Positions 49,432-58,182 of a stretch of DNA of 64,000 bases are shown here, in pieces. Both the position numbers and the translations under genes were made by a program. The notes beneath the pieces were generated by a model. The model searched no databases. It had not been told where the DNA came from and saw nothing but the letters and a program-made list of their open reading frames with translations. Source of the stretch: JAHITU01 sp964486155 (GTDB lineage: Bacteria > Patescibacteriota > Minisyncoccia > Phycocordibacterales > UBA12079); the NCBI GenBank assembly GCA_964486155.1, contig CAZAKQ010000001.1, positions 7,861 to 71,860 on the forward strand. Direction: 5' to 3'. Positions within the stretch are counted from its first letter, which is position 1; each line of letters starts with the position of its first letter.

Positions 49432-51273
49432 CTATTTTTCAAAAATAGCTTTAATTCGTCGCACTCCAGCACTAGAACTTTTTTCTTTGATAATTTTAAA
49501 TTTACCTAATTCGCCAGTATTTTTAACATGAGGTCCTGAGCAAATTTCATAACTAAAATCTCCAATTTTATAAACCTTAATTTTGTCTCCATATTTTGAA
49601 TCAAATATTCCAGAAGCTCCTTTTTCTTTAGCCTCATCAACAGTCATCTCATCACAATCAATCGAAATTTTTTGTTCTATTACTTTATTCACCAATCTTT
49701 CAACTTCCTCTTTTTGTTCATTTGTCATTTTTTCTCCCCAAGAAAAATCAAATCTTAATCTTTCGGCTGTAATATTAGAACCTCGTTGAATTACTTCAGG
49801 ACTTAAAACTTTTTGTAAAGCGGCTAGAAGTAAATGAGCAGCTGTATGCAAACGAGTAGTTTCTTCAGAATTGTCAGCTAATCCTGATTTAAATTTTCCA
49901 ACAGAAGCTGTTCTGGAAAGCTCTTGATGTTTTTTCATTTTTTCCTCAAATTCTTGTATATTTATTTCAATTCCTTTTTCTTTAGCTAATTCTTGAGTCA
50001 TTTCTATCGGAAAACCATAAGTAGTAAACAAAACAAAAGGATCTGTTCCTTTTTCTAATTCTTTCAAGCCTTTTTCTAAAGTTTTAAAAAACTGAATTTC
50101 TTCTTTATCTAATTGGTCAAGAATAAAGTCTTTATTTCTTTCTAATTCTGGATAAATCTCTTTATAATCTTCAATTACAATTTGAGCTATTTCTTTTAAC
50201 CAAAGTTCTTGAGTAATTCCTAATTGTTTTCCATAACGAATAGCTCTTCTAATTAAACGACGAACAATATAGCCTTGATCTGTATTTGAAGGCGTTACCC
50301 CTTTATCATCTCCTATAATAAAAGTAGCTCCTCTTAAATGATCTAAAATAACTCTAAATGAATAAGTTTCATCTTCACTCTCTCCATATTTTTTTCCTGT
50401 CATTTCTTCTAACTTATTTCTCATTCCTTCAAATAAATCACTCATAAAAACATCAGGATTATCTAAAATAGCCACAGCTAATCTTTCTAAACCTCCTCCA
50501 AAATCAATATTTTTATTTTCCAGTTCTTCAAAACCATTTTCTGTTCTTATATATGACATAAAAACGTTATTACCAATCTCTAAAAATCTTCCGCAATCAC
50601 AAGCTGGATGACATAGCTGGTCTTTATAAGGTGAATTTTCGTGAATTTTTAAATCAGCTCCAAAATCCCAAAACATTTCAGAATCAGGTCCTCCAGGTTC
50701 TCCGACTGGCATATTCTGTGGAATTCCCGAACGGGACCACCAATTTTCTTTTGCATCATAATAAAAGATTCTACCATCTTGCATTCCATTTATTTCTGCC
50801 ATATCTACGGCTTTTGCATTTATACCTACAGATTTAAATCTTTCTTGCCATAATTTAACAGCTTCATCATCCTTAGGGATACCTATACTTTCATCTCCTC
50901 GAAATACTGACGTATAAATCCTATTTGGATCTAAACCTAATTCTTTAGTTAAAAATTCAAAAATCCATTCAATTTGTTCTTTTTTAAAATAATCTCCTAA
51001 AGACCAATTTCCCAACATTTCAAAAAAAGTTGTATGTCTATTATCTCCCACATCTTCTATATCAGGAGCCCTAAAAGATTTTTGAGAATCAACAATCCTT
51101 GTTCCTTCTGGATGTTTTTCTCCTAGTAAATAAGGAAGCATTGGTTGCATTCCTGAACCAGTAAATAAAGTAGTTGGATCATTATCAGGCATAATAGATG
51201 CGCTAGGAATAATAGAATGTCCTTTTGATTTAAAAAAATCTAAATATTTTTTACGTAATATACTTGCTTTCAT
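49432..51273 (-). CDS. alaS: Alanyl-tRNA synthetase, short form without C-Ala domain
   Basis: Class II synthetase. The catalytic domain begins RKKYLDFFKSKGHSIIPSASIMP and has DVGDNRHTTFFEMLGNWSLGDYFKKE. A tRNA-binding domain follows, then the editing domain with zinc ligands HTAAHLLLAAL and CSGPHVKNTGELG, which clears Ser/Gly-tRNA-Ala. The protein stops at 613 residues right after the editing domain; full-length enzymes are about 870 with the C-Ala dimerisation domain. Shortened AlaRS is typical of reduced CPR genomes, so I read it as intact for this lineage. Confidence 0.95.
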   Translation of the reverse strand: MKASILRKKYLDFFKSKGHSIIPSASIMPDNDPTTLFTGSGMQPMLPYLLGEKHPEGTRIVDSQKSFRAPDIEDVGDNRHTTFFEMLGNWSLGDYFKKEQIEWIFEFLTKELGLDPNRIYTSVFRGDESIGIPKDDEAVKLWQERFKSVGINAKAVDMAEINGMQDGRIFYYDAKENWWSRSGIPQNMPVGEPGGPDSEMFWDFGADLKIHENSPYKDQLCHPACDCGRFLEIGNNVFMSYIRTENGFEELENKNIDFGGGLERLAVAILDNPDVFMSDLFEGMRNKLEEMTGKKYGESEDETYSFRVILDHLRGATFIIGDDKGVTPSNTDQGYIVRRLIRRAIRYGKQLGITQELWLKEIAQIVIEDYKEIYPELERNKDFILDQLDKEEIQFFKTLEKGLKELEKGTDPFVLFTTYGFPIEMTQELAKEKGIEINIQEFEEKMKKHQELSRTASVGKFKSGLADNSEETTRLHTAAHLLLAALQKVLSPEVIQRGSNITAERLRFDFSWGEKMTNEQKEEVERLVNKVIEQKISIDCDEMTVDEAKEKGASGIFDSKYGDKIKVYKIGDFSYEICSGPHVKNTGELGKFKIIKEKSSSAGVRRIKAIFEK

Positions 51274-51295
51274 TTTAATTTTTGGTTAATTGCAT

Positions 51296-51340
51296 AATTT
51301 GGAGGTTCAACCTCCTACTTGGAGGTTGAACCTCCAAATT
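51296..51340. repeat. REPIN-like doublet upstream of alaS, minimal spacer
   Basis: AATTTGGAGGTTCAACCTCC and its exact 20-bp inverse, separated by 5 bases. Central C on the left, central G on the right. Confidence 0.7.
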
Positions 51341-51458
51341 TCAAAATTCATCATTTCATAGGGTCGCAGAGGCGACCCTTATGGCAATAGCTATTTTTAT
51401 GTTTGTTATTTTTAATTTCATTAAAAAATATTATACATAAAAAATATAAAAAAATAAA

Positions 51459-51485
51459 CGGCCCAACAAAAAAATAGTTGAGCCG
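51459..51485 (-). terminator. Terminator of the 69-residue gene
   Basis: CGGCTCAAC / GTTGGGCCG stem; the minus strand continues TTTATTTTTTTATATTTT. Confidence 0.7.
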
Positions 51486-51506
51486 ATAAAAAACAAAAAT
51501 AAAAAA

Positions 51507-51716
51507 TTAAGATTCATCTATCATTATAGATGAAAACCATAAAATGAAATATGCAAATATTCCTGACCATAAAAAGCTTGAATAAACATTAAAATAAAAA
51601 ATTGGAGCTAAAACTCCTGTCAAAAAAGTTATAATTAATAGTCTTCTCTTTTCTCTTTTTTTCCCTTTAAAAAGAAGGACAAAAGGAACGAAGATAATCT
51701 CTAGAAAAAAACTCAT
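51507..51716 (-). CDS. Small membrane protein, unknown function
   Basis: 69 residues, not recognised. A hydrophobic N-terminal segment (about 2-17), a basic loop (FKGKKREKRR), then two close hydrophobic stretches (about 27-43 and 48-64), so probably three membrane passes. The Shine-Dalgarno GGAGGG sits 4-5 bases before the ATG, and a strong terminator follows. It shares this one-gene-unit design with the small membrane genes at 3.1 and 32.2 kb. Confidence 0.65.
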   Translation of the reverse strand: MSFFLEIIFVPFVLLFKGKKREKRRLLIITFLTGVLAPIFYFNVYSSFLWSGIFAYFILWFSSIMIDES

Positions 51717-51804
51717 TTTCCCTCCAAATTTACAGTTAAATTATTATAAGAACACTACAATTCTATAATTCAATTTAACACATTAAATATCTTAATACAA
51801 TAAA

Positions 51805-52413
51805 TCAAACCTCTCTTAAAATCTCAAAATCTTTTTTTAAATCTTCTCGACTGAAAGAATTATACAAAGCTACTGCTGGATGTAATAGAGGAATTATTTT
51901 TATTTCTCCAAAATTCGTTTCTGCTTCAAAAACTTTCCCTCGCATTTTCCCTATAGTTTCAATTTTTAAATCTAAATCAAATTTCTTCATAATATATTCC
52001 GCTGAATATCGTCCAAGAGTAGCAATTACTTTTGGCTGAATAATTTCTATTTGTTTATCTAAAAAAGGGCCGTAGATTTTAATTTCGTCAGGAGATGGAT
52101 CACGATTAGCAGTTGGTCTATCTTTTACAATATTAGTTATGTAAACATCTTTTCTATTTAATTTTATAGATTCCAAAAGTTCGTCTAATACTTTTCCAGA
52201 AGCTCCGCAAAAAGGCTTTCCTGTTTTAGCTTCATTTTTTCCAGGAGCTTCTCCTACAAACATAATCTTGGCATTGTGACTCCCCTCTCCAATTACTGGA
52301 AAAACTTTATTTTTTATTCTCTCTGTATAAAGAGGAGACTTTTTTAGTTCTAGAATCTCTTTTTTTATTTTTTTCATTAATTCTGTTTTTTTATTTATTT
52401 CAATCTTGTTCAT
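51805..52413 (-). CDS. Family 4-like uracil-DNA glycosylase lacking the Fe-S cysteines
   Basis: Base-excision repair fold that removes uracil from DNA. Catalytic motifs are intact: GEAPGKNEAKTGKPFCGASGK (motif A) and LLHPAVALYN (motif B). VYITNIVKDRPTANRDPSPDEI and VIATLGRYSAEYI are family blocks. Family 4 enzymes hold a 4Fe-4S cluster through four cysteines: CxxCPL near the N-terminus, VxKC and a Cys before PFL. Here these positions read KKSPLY, IVKD and YGPFL, and the only cysteine in the protein is in motif A. 202 residues. TACAAT lies 6 bases before the ATG. Confidence 0.85.
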   Translation of the reverse strand: MNKIEINKKTELMKKIKKEILELKKSPLYTERIKNKVFPVIGEGSHNAKIMFVGEAPGKNEAKTGKPFCGASGKVLDELLESIKLNRKDVYITNIVKDRPTANRDPSPDEIKIYGPFLDKQIEIIQPKVIATLGRYSAEYIMKKFDLDLKIETIGKMRGKVFEAETNFGEIKIIPLLHPAVALYNSFSREDLKKDFEILREV

Positions 52414-52456
52414 ATTTAAATTGTATCACAAGAATTTTAAACAATATACTTTTTAA

Positions 52457-52522
52457 AATACTCCAATCAATTGGAGTATTTATAAAAAATATTTTAAACT
52501 TTACTCCAATCAATTGGAGTAA
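52457..52522. repeat. Two CTCCAAT-ATTGGAG hairpins
   Basis: ATACTCCAATCAATTGGAGT at 52458 and TTACTCCAATCAATTGGAGT at 52501, between the TrpR-like gene and the UDG gene, probably terminating the former. The first copy is the uninterrupted form of the element broken at 32.84 kb. Confidence 0.6.
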
Positions 52523-52578
52523 CCAATATAAAAACTTTATTATTTTATTTTATATTTTCCAAATCATTTATTTTAATT

Positions 52579-53031
52579 TTATTTTTGTTCTTTATTTTGA
52601 TATTTTTTAATCTGATATTTTTCATAAAGTTCATCTAACAAATTCCATTGTCCTGCTCCTACTATAGAAGGTATTCCCATTTTTAAAACTAAATCCATTC
52701 CATCCCAAAAAGTTTTTTTGTTTTTCTTTTGTCTAACAATTTTTAAAATGTTTTCATATTCACCAAAATCTACTTTGATAGAAATTCTTCTAACAGTAGA
52801 CTCGCTCACTTTTAATAATTTAGATATTCTATACCAACTTATATTTTCTTGAAGCATAAAAATTATAGCTAAGCGCTTTGCTAAAACTATTTTTTCTTCT
52901 TCTCCTAACAAATCATTTATGAAATCTTTTGTCGAAGAATTGGTTTCTAGTTTAGAAACAGTATCTATTAAACGAAAATTTATCTGTTCTAAAACTTTCT
53001 TTTTTAATTTTTCTTTTGAGACTCTAGCCAT
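52579..53031 (-). CDS. TrpR/YerC-like DNA-binding regulator
   Basis: 150 residues. The core LLGEEEKIVLAKRLAIIFMLQENISWYRISKLLKVSESTVRRIS is the TrpR-like six-helix fold with its helix-turn-helix (YRISKLLKVSESTVRRI). YerC/YecD-type members have unknown effectors; no trp biosynthesis genes are near, so control of tryptophan genes is not implied. The C-terminal 55 residues (KTFWDGMDLVLKMGIPSIVGAGQWNLLDEL) are an extension. TATAAA lies 7 bases before ATG, a leaderless pattern. Confidence 0.78.
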   Translation of the reverse strand: MARVSKEKLKKKVLEQINFRLIDTVSKLETNSSTKDFINDLLGEEEKIVLAKRLAIIFMLQENISWYRISKLLKVSESTVRRISIKVDFGEYENILKIVRQKKNKKTFWDGMDLVLKMGIPSIVGAGQWNLLDELYEKYQIKKYQNKEQK

Positions 53032-53376
53032 AATATTTTTTATAAAAATAAGAATTTTCTTCTCATTTTCATTCTCTTAATTATTATATCATAATGACTA
53101 TAGTACTCCAATCGATTGGAGTATTATGTACTCTAAATTACGAAACTAATTAAAGATACAGAATTATAGAAATTAAGTTTAAAATTACAAAATACCATAT
53201 TTATAATATAACTTAAAATAAGAAAAAATATATAATAAATAAACAATTTTATTCCATAAAAGCAACTAAACAGAATGTGCATATTATAATAGTTTTATGG
53301 AGTTTTGTAATTTAGATGTATTCGTCCATAACATATTAGACTTTTCAGTATTTAATCATTAATTTTTAATAATTAT
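53032..53376. other. Intergenic region between dut and the TrpR-like gene
   Basis: 345 bp, extremely AT-rich. It contains one perfect 20-bp palindrome TACTCCAATCGATTGGAGTA (53104-53123) of the CTCCAA family. A 21-codon frame near 53.3 kb is too short and unsupported. No gene or RNA is recognised. Confidence 0.6.
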
Positions 53377-53802
53377 TTAAAAATCTCCCGTACTTCCATG
53401 CATCCCCTCTCCTCTTTCACTTTCATTTAAAAAATCAACTTCTATTATATTGGGTACCACAATTGACTGAATAAGCAATTGAGCAATTTTCATATCTCTT
53501 TTAAGATCAAAATCTTTCTCTCCAAGATTTTTTAAAGTACAAGTAATTTCTCCTCGAAAACCAGCATCAATCACTCCTGCCAAACAATGTAAACCATCTT
53601 TAGCAGCTCGACCAGATTTATCCCAAACTAAACCAACATAATTTTCAGGGATTTCTATTTTTAATCCTGTTTTTATATTTTTAATTTCACCAACTTTTAT
53701 AACTAAATCTTCAGCTGATCTTAAATCCAAACCAGCATCTCCTTTATGAGCATAACTAGGAGATGTCATATCCAAATGCATTTTTATTATTTTTAAATCC
53801 AT
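53377..53802 (-). CDS. dut: dUTP diphosphatase (dUTPase)
   Basis: Trimeric enzyme converting dUTP to dUMP, keeping uracil out of DNA and supplying dTMP synthesis. The five family motifs are visible: KGDAGLDLRSAED, WDKSGRAAKDGLHCLAGVIDAGFRGEI (motifs 2 and 3), MKIAQLLIQ and RGEGMHGSTGDF. 141 residues. The last motif lacks the terminal GFGSTG form but keeps GSTG. It lies 8 bases after the delta'-like gene; with the nearby uracil-DNA glycosylase it gives two uracil-exclusion functions in one stretch. Confidence 0.95.
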   Translation of the reverse strand: MDLKIIKMHLDMTSPSYAHKGDAGLDLRSAEDLVIKVGEIKNIKTGLKIEIPENYVGLVWDKSGRAAKDGLHCLAGVIDAGFRGEITCTLKNLGEKDFDLKRDMKIAQLLIQSIVVPNIIEVDFLNESERGEGMHGSTGDF

Positions 53803-53810
53803 ATTATTTT

Positions 53811-54512
53811 TTAAAACTTAGGAATAATCTGAGACAAATGTTCTAAAATCATTTTTACTGAAGGGGATCTATCTGAAAGATAGGAACGACATTGCCTAAT
53901 TTCAGAAAAAATATCTACAAGATTTTCATTTACTTTTTGTTCTTTTTTAAATTTTTGATATAAAGTTTTTTCTAAATTATCTAAAAATTGAATAGTTCCT
54001 GCTTTGTCTGCTTTTTCATCTTTCTTTTTTGGTAAAAACATCTTAATCATTTCAAATCTATCACCAAGACTAGCTTGTAAAAATTCAACCTCTTTTAATT
54101 GTGAAATTTCATCGGGTAACTTTTTCTCTCTAAAAGATTTAATTATTGTTAAACGAGATTTTAAAGTTGGAAGTAAAGTTTCTGAAGAAGGAATTAATAA
54201 AAAAATATGAGTGTTTTCAGTAGGTTCTTCAAACATTTTTAATAAAGAATTCTGAGCTTCTATAGTAATAAAATTAGTTTGTATAATTATTATTTGTTTA
54301 TTTCCTATTATAGCCTTTTTTGACTGAAAATCTTTGATTAACCTACCATCATCTATTCCAAAAGTATCAAAACTTACAGTATAGAAATCAGGGTTAGACG
54401 AAATCTGAAAATTTAAATCTTTTTCTAAAAAATTTAAAAGTTCTTGAAAAGTTGATTTTCCATTTCCTTCTAATAAATAAGCGTGTTCTAAGTTATTTTT
54501 ATTTAATAACAT
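53811..54512 (-). CDS. holB: DNA polymerase III delta'-like protein
   Basis: Clamp-loader-type AAA+ remnant. FITIEAQNSLLKMFEEPTENTHIFLLIPSSETLLPTLKSRLTII is the most telling segment (sensor/arginine-finger area, with LLK.LEEPP-like and TI.SR motifs). The N-terminus HAYLLEGNGKSTFQELL recalls the degenerate P loop of delta'. 233 residues against about 330 in E. coli, with a C-terminal part that is helical and not clearly alignable. Downstream neighbour dut; upstream mreB. It could also be a divergent tau/gamma relative. Confidence 0.72.
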   Translation of the reverse strand: MLLNKNNLEHAYLLEGNGKSTFQELLNFLEKDLNFQISSNPDFYTVSFDTFGIDDGRLIKDFQSKKAIIGNKQIIIIQTNFITIEAQNSLLKMFEEPTENTHIFLLIPSSETLLPTLKSRLTIIKSFREKKLPDEISQLKEVEFLQASLGDRFEMIKMFLPKKKDEKADKAGTIQFLDNLEKTLYQKFKKEQKVNENLVDIFSEIRQCRSYLSDRSPSVKMILEHLSQIIPKF

Positions 54513-54526
54513 AATTTTAAATTGAG

Positions 54527-54551
54527 ACGGGCGAGGCGAAGCCTCGCCCGT
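54527..54551 (-). terminator. GC-rich hairpin between mreB and holB
   Basis: ACGGGCGAGGC-GAA-GCCTCGCCCGT, 11 bp, the same design as the serS terminator. There is no long T run, so termination may be partial. Confidence 0.5.
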
Positions 54552-54629
54552 ACTAATTTCCTAATTATCTAAGCTGCCTGCCACATGTTCGCCGATGAGG
54601 AAAAGCAAACAGATTTACAAAAAATTATC

Positions 54630-55646
54630 TTAATATTTCTTTGAAATAACACTCCTTCTATAAACATCTAAATGTTTTAAAGCTATTCCTGTTCCTTTAG
54701 AAACACAATAAAAAGGATCTTTAGCTAACTTAGCTTTTACTCCGGTTTTTCTAAAAATTAATTCTGGTAAATTTCTTAATTGTGATGATCCTCCAGTCAT
54801 AAGAATTCCTTTTTGCACAATATCTGCAGATAATTCAGGAGGAGTATCTTGAAAAACTGTTTTAATAGCTCTTATCATTTCTCTTAATTCTTTACTCAAT
54901 GCTTTAGAAACCTCATTAGTTCTTATTTCAATAGTTCTAGGTAATCCTGAAATAAAATCCCTTCCTCTTATCTCCATAGACAATTCTTCTTCCAAAGGCA
55001 AAGCCGATCCTATAGTAATTTTTATTTCCTCCGCTGTTTTATCTCCTATTGATAAATTATATTTTCTTTTAATAAAATCAATTATGGCTCTGTTCATCTT
55101 ATCTCCTGCACATTTCACTGAAGTGGAAGCTACTATGCCCCCTAAAGAAATCACCGCTACATCAATAGTCCCTCCTCCTATATCTGCAATCATATGTCCT
55201 CCAGCTTCATCAATAGTAACTCCCGCTCCAATAGCCGCCAAAATAGGTTCTTTAACTACAAAAGCTTTTTTTGCTCCCGCTTTCACAGTAGCTTCTACAA
55301 CCGCTCGTTTTTCTGTAGAAGTAATTCCAGCCGGGACAGATATTACCACTTCTGGTTTGAAAAAATTCCATTTACCCAAAGCTTTATTTATATAATAACG
55401 AAGCATTGCTTCAGTTACTCGATAATCGGCAATAACTCCATTTCTCATTGGTCTATAAGTAATAATACTTTCTGGAGTTCTCCCAATCATTTTTTTAGCC
55501 TCATTACCTACAGCTAAAATTTTATTATCTAATTCAGAAACAGCTACAACTGAAGGCTCACTTAAAACAACACCTCTTCCAGGAGCATATACTAAAGTAT
55601 TAGCCGTTCCTAAATCTATACCTAATTTTTTTGTAAAAAATGACAT
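54630..55646 (-). CDS. mreB: Rod-shape-determining protein MreB
   Basis: Bacterial actin that guides wall synthesis along the cell body. KLGIDLGTANTLVYAPGRGVVLSEPSVVA (phosphate 1), MIADIGGGTIDVAVISLGGIVAS (phosphate 2), ILMTGGSSQLRNLPELI (adenosine motif) and the connect motifs are all present. 338 residues, normal. The N-terminus MSFFTKK is a short membrane-facing stretch. mreC/mreD are not adjacent; murA and an S23-type gene precede it. Its presence suggests rod or elongated shape at some stage. Confidence 0.96.
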   Translation of the reverse strand: MSFFTKKLGIDLGTANTLVYAPGRGVVLSEPSVVAVSELDNKILAVGNEAKKMIGRTPESIITYRPMRNGVIADYRVTEAMLRYYINKALGKWNFFKPEVVISVPAGITSTEKRAVVEATVKAGAKKAFVVKEPILAAIGAGVTIDEAGGHMIADIGGGTIDVAVISLGGIVASTSVKCAGDKMNRAIIDFIKRKYNLSIGDKTAEEIKITIGSALPLEEELSMEIRGRDFISGLPRTIEIRTNEVSKALSKELREMIRAIKTVFQDTPPELSADIVQKGILMTGGSSQLRNLPELIFRKTGVKAKLAKDPFYCVSKGTGIALKHLDVYRRSVISKKY

Positions 55647-55694
55647 AATAAAGTAAAAATTAAAAGTGAAAAAGTAAAATTAACAATTAAAAGG

Positions 55695-56075
55695 TTAAAG
55701 TTTTCTTTTATTTTTCATAGTTATAATACTAGCTCCTAACATATTTCCAAGCTCGATAGCTTCTTCTAAAAGTTCATCTATTTTGGTTAAATTTTTTTGT
55801 TTTATTTTTAAAATAGATAACCAATATTTTGTTTCATTACAACTTTTCAAAGCTATATGATAATAATTAGTGAAATCTCTTTTAGATCTACCGGCTTGAG
55901 CTTCTATTATATTAGCTCCCACACTAGTTGCTGATCTTAGAACTTGTTTACCTAATATATTATATATATAATTTTTTGGTAACTTTTTTAGAAGATTTAT
56001 AATATCTAAACTAAAAATATATGTTCTATATTTTAAACTTTTTTTAGTTTTTACTTTTTGTTTTTCACTTTTCAT
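55695..56075 (-). CDS. Four-helix bundle protein (S23 / rRNA-IVS protein family)
   Basis: 126 residues. SLDIINLLKKLPKNYIYNILGKQVLRSATSVGANIIEAQAGRSKRDFTNYYHIALKSCNETKYWLSILK is the family core, with RSATSVGANIIEAQ the conserved helix-2 stretch. Members were first found in intervening sequences of 23S rRNA but are common as free genes in CPR genomes; molecular function unknown. It starts 3 bases after murA. The A-rich start (encoding MKSEKQKVKTKK) resembles in inverted form the sequence after its end, so the gene may be an inserted cassette. Confidence 0.85.
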   Translation of the reverse strand: MKSEKQKVKTKKSLKYRTYIFSLDIINLLKKLPKNYIYNILGKQVLRSATSVGANIIEAQAGRSKRDFTNYYHIALKSCNETKYWLSILKIKQKNLTKIDELLEEAIELGNMLGASIITMKNKRKL

Positions 56076-56077
56076 TT

Positions 56078-57370
56078 TTAGTTTTTAGTTCTCATTATAT
56101 TTGCTCCGATTTTTGACAATCGTTTTTCTATTGTTTCATAACCTCTATCAATATAATATACATTAGTTATAATTGATTCTTTCTCGGCTATTAGAGAGGC
56201 TATTACAAAAGCAAATCCACTTCTAATATCAGGACCTTCTAATTCTCTTCCTTTTAATAAAGCAGGTCCTTTTATTGTAGCACGATGAGCATCCCACATT
56301 TTTATATCTGCCCCCATCTTAACTAAATCACTAATGTAATTCAAGCGACCTTCAAAAATAGTTTCAAATATAAAAGACTCTCCTTTAACTTGAGTTAAAA
56401 AAACTGCCATCGGAGATTGTAAGTCAGTTGGAAAACCTGGGTATTCATGAGTTTTTACATTAAAAGATTTATAATTATCTTTATTTTTATTATTCACTTT
56501 AATACTATTTTCTCCTACTTCCAAATCTACTCCTGAGTCTTTTAAAATTTCAATAATTATTTCTAAATGCTTAGGATTACAATCACAAATCTCTAAATCA
56601 GAGGCACACAAAGCTCCCAAAATCAAAAAAGAACCCGCTTCCAAACGATCAGGAATGGTCTCGTAAATTTTGTTTTTAGCTTCTAATAATCCCCCTCCTT
56701 CTATTTCTAAAACAGGGGTTCCAATACCTTTAATTTTAGCGCCACAATAATTTAACCACTCTATCAAAGAAGTTATTTCAGGCTCCATAGCAACATTTTT
56801 CAAAATAGTTTTACCTTCAGCCAACACTCCTGCCATAATAAAAGTTTCAGTTGCTGTTACAGAGGGAATTTTGAAAAATATATTCGCTCCTTTTAATTTA
56901 TCTTCTTCTGTTTTAAGATAATATTTTTGATTACGATGTTCAATTTTTACTCCCATTTTTTTAAATCCCTCTAAAAATAAATCAATTGGCCTCGCTCCAA
57001 TCACACAACCTCCTGGATGAGGAAAAGTTAATTCTCCAAAACGAGCCAATATGGGACCTGAAAATATAATAGAAGCTCTCATTTTCTTGAACGCTTCTTC
57101 ATCAACTTCTTTATTTTCTATTTTTCGAGTATTTATAAAATATTCTCGGTCAGTTTTTTTTGTCATTTGAATTCCTAAACCTTTAAAAATTTCATCTAAT
57201 CGATTTAAATCTTCTATAAAAGGTACATTTTTTATATTAAAACCATCCTTAAATAATACTGCTGAAGCCATAACAGGTAAAACCGCATTTTTTGATCCAT
57301 TAACTTTTATCTTTCCTTCTAGAAAATTTTTACTTCCTAATCCTTGAATTATAAATTTATCTTTTTTCAT
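56078..57370 (-). CDS. murA: UDP-N-acetylglucosamine 1-carboxyvinyltransferase MurA
   Basis: First committed step of peptidoglycan synthesis: adds enolpyruvate from PEP to UDP-GlcNAc. GKIKVNGSKNAVLPVMASAVLF at the N-terminus, then RASIIFSGPILARFGELTFPHPGGCVIGARPIDLF with the catalytic cysteine that reacts with PEP (and with fosfomycin), and HEYPGFPTDLQSPMAVFLTQ and RAFAF-like FAFVIASL near the end. 430 residues, normal. With ftsI, murF and mreB it shows that this organism makes at least the lipid-linked wall precursor and a septal transpeptidase. Confidence 0.96.
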   Translation of the reverse strand: MKKDKFIIQGLGSKNFLEGKIKVNGSKNAVLPVMASAVLFKDGFNIKNVPFIEDLNRLDEIFKGLGIQMTKKTDREYFINTRKIENKEVDEEAFKKMRASIIFSGPILARFGELTFPHPGGCVIGARPIDLFLEGFKKMGVKIEHRNQKYYLKTEEDKLKGANIFFKIPSVTATETFIMAGVLAEGKTILKNVAMEPEITSLIEWLNYCGAKIKGIGTPVLEIEGGGLLEAKNKIYETIPDRLEAGSFLILGALCASDLEICDCNPKHLEIIIEILKDSGVDLEVGENSIKVNNKNKDNYKSFNVKTHEYPGFPTDLQSPMAVFLTQVKGESFIFETIFEGRLNYISDLVKMGADIKMWDAHRATIKGPALLKGRELEGPDIRSGFAFVIASLIAEKESIITNVYYIDRGYETIEKRLSKIGANIMRTKN

Positions 57371-57515
57371 TAAACTAATGATACGATTTTTTAAAACAAT
57401 TTACAATTGATTTTAATCTAAGGAATGGTAGAATAAAATAACAAATCCTACTGAGGGTTTAAAAAATTACCAATTAGTCAAGATTAATTATTTTTTATAA
57501 ATAATTTTTAATTGC

Positions 57516-58160
57516 ATGAAAAAATTCAAAAAAGAAAACAATCCATTAGTACTTATTATAATATTACTATTAATTTTGATAGGAATTTTTTGGTTAAATT
57601 ACAATAAAAATCAAAAAGGTTTTTTACAAATCAATTCTTTAGACCAAACTCTTACTATTTATATTGATAATGTAGAAACAAATTCAAAAAATGATATTAA
57701 TCCTGAATTTAAAATCAAAAAAGGACCCCACACTGTAATAATTCACAAAGAAGGTCATTGGCCTTGGACTAAAGAAATAATTATTACCGAACAAGAAATT
57801 ACTAAAATTAACCCTTTCTTCATTCCTCAAAACACAAGTGGTTTTTTGATAGAAAAAGCTGATCCAGAATATTGGAAGATATTAGCTCTCTTTAAAAAAG
57901 ATTTAATTTCTCAAGAAGCTTTTAATAAAATTTCAACAATAGAAATAAAATCCCAAATAAAAGCAATTGATTTTTATAAAAACAGAGAAGATGTTATTTT
58001 AATGGCTTTAGCTGAAGGAGTTTATGCCTTAGGAATAGATTATAAAACTGAACAAAATTTACAACCAATCTACAAAGGAAAAAATCCTTTATTTGTGAAA
58101 AAAGATGATAATTCTATTTATATCTTAGATAATAATAACCTAATGGAAGTCTCCTATTAG
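57516..58160 (+). CDS. PEGA-domain membrane-anchored protein
   Basis: 214 residues: a short cytoplasmic tail, one transmembrane helix (about 11-27), then a PEGA-type beta domain (FLQINSLDQTLTIYIDNVET...FKIKKGPHTVIIHKEGHWPWTKEIII, about 35-105). PEGA domains decorate surface proteins. The last 100 residues (KADPEYWKILALF...IYILDNNNLMEVSY) are not recognised but end in strands. It is divergent from murA. Terminated by a double hairpin. Confidence 0.7.
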   Translation: MKKFKKENNPLVLIIILLLILIGIFWLNYNKNQKGFLQINSLDQTLTIYIDNVETNSKNDINPEFKIKKGPHTVIIHKEGHWPWTKEIIITEQEITKINPFFIPQNTSGFLIEKADPEYWKILALFKKDLISQEAFNKISTIEIKSQIKAIDFYKNREDVILMALAEGVYALGIDYKTEQNLQPIYKGKNPLFVKKDDNSIYILDNNNLMEVSY

Positions 58161-58182
58161 TTTATTATATCCCAACTACTGA

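Noticed and set aside
53319..53364. 21-codon plus-strand frame upstream of the dut end
   Set aside because: Too short, no ribosome-binding site, no terminator, composition same as surrounding AT-rich DNA.
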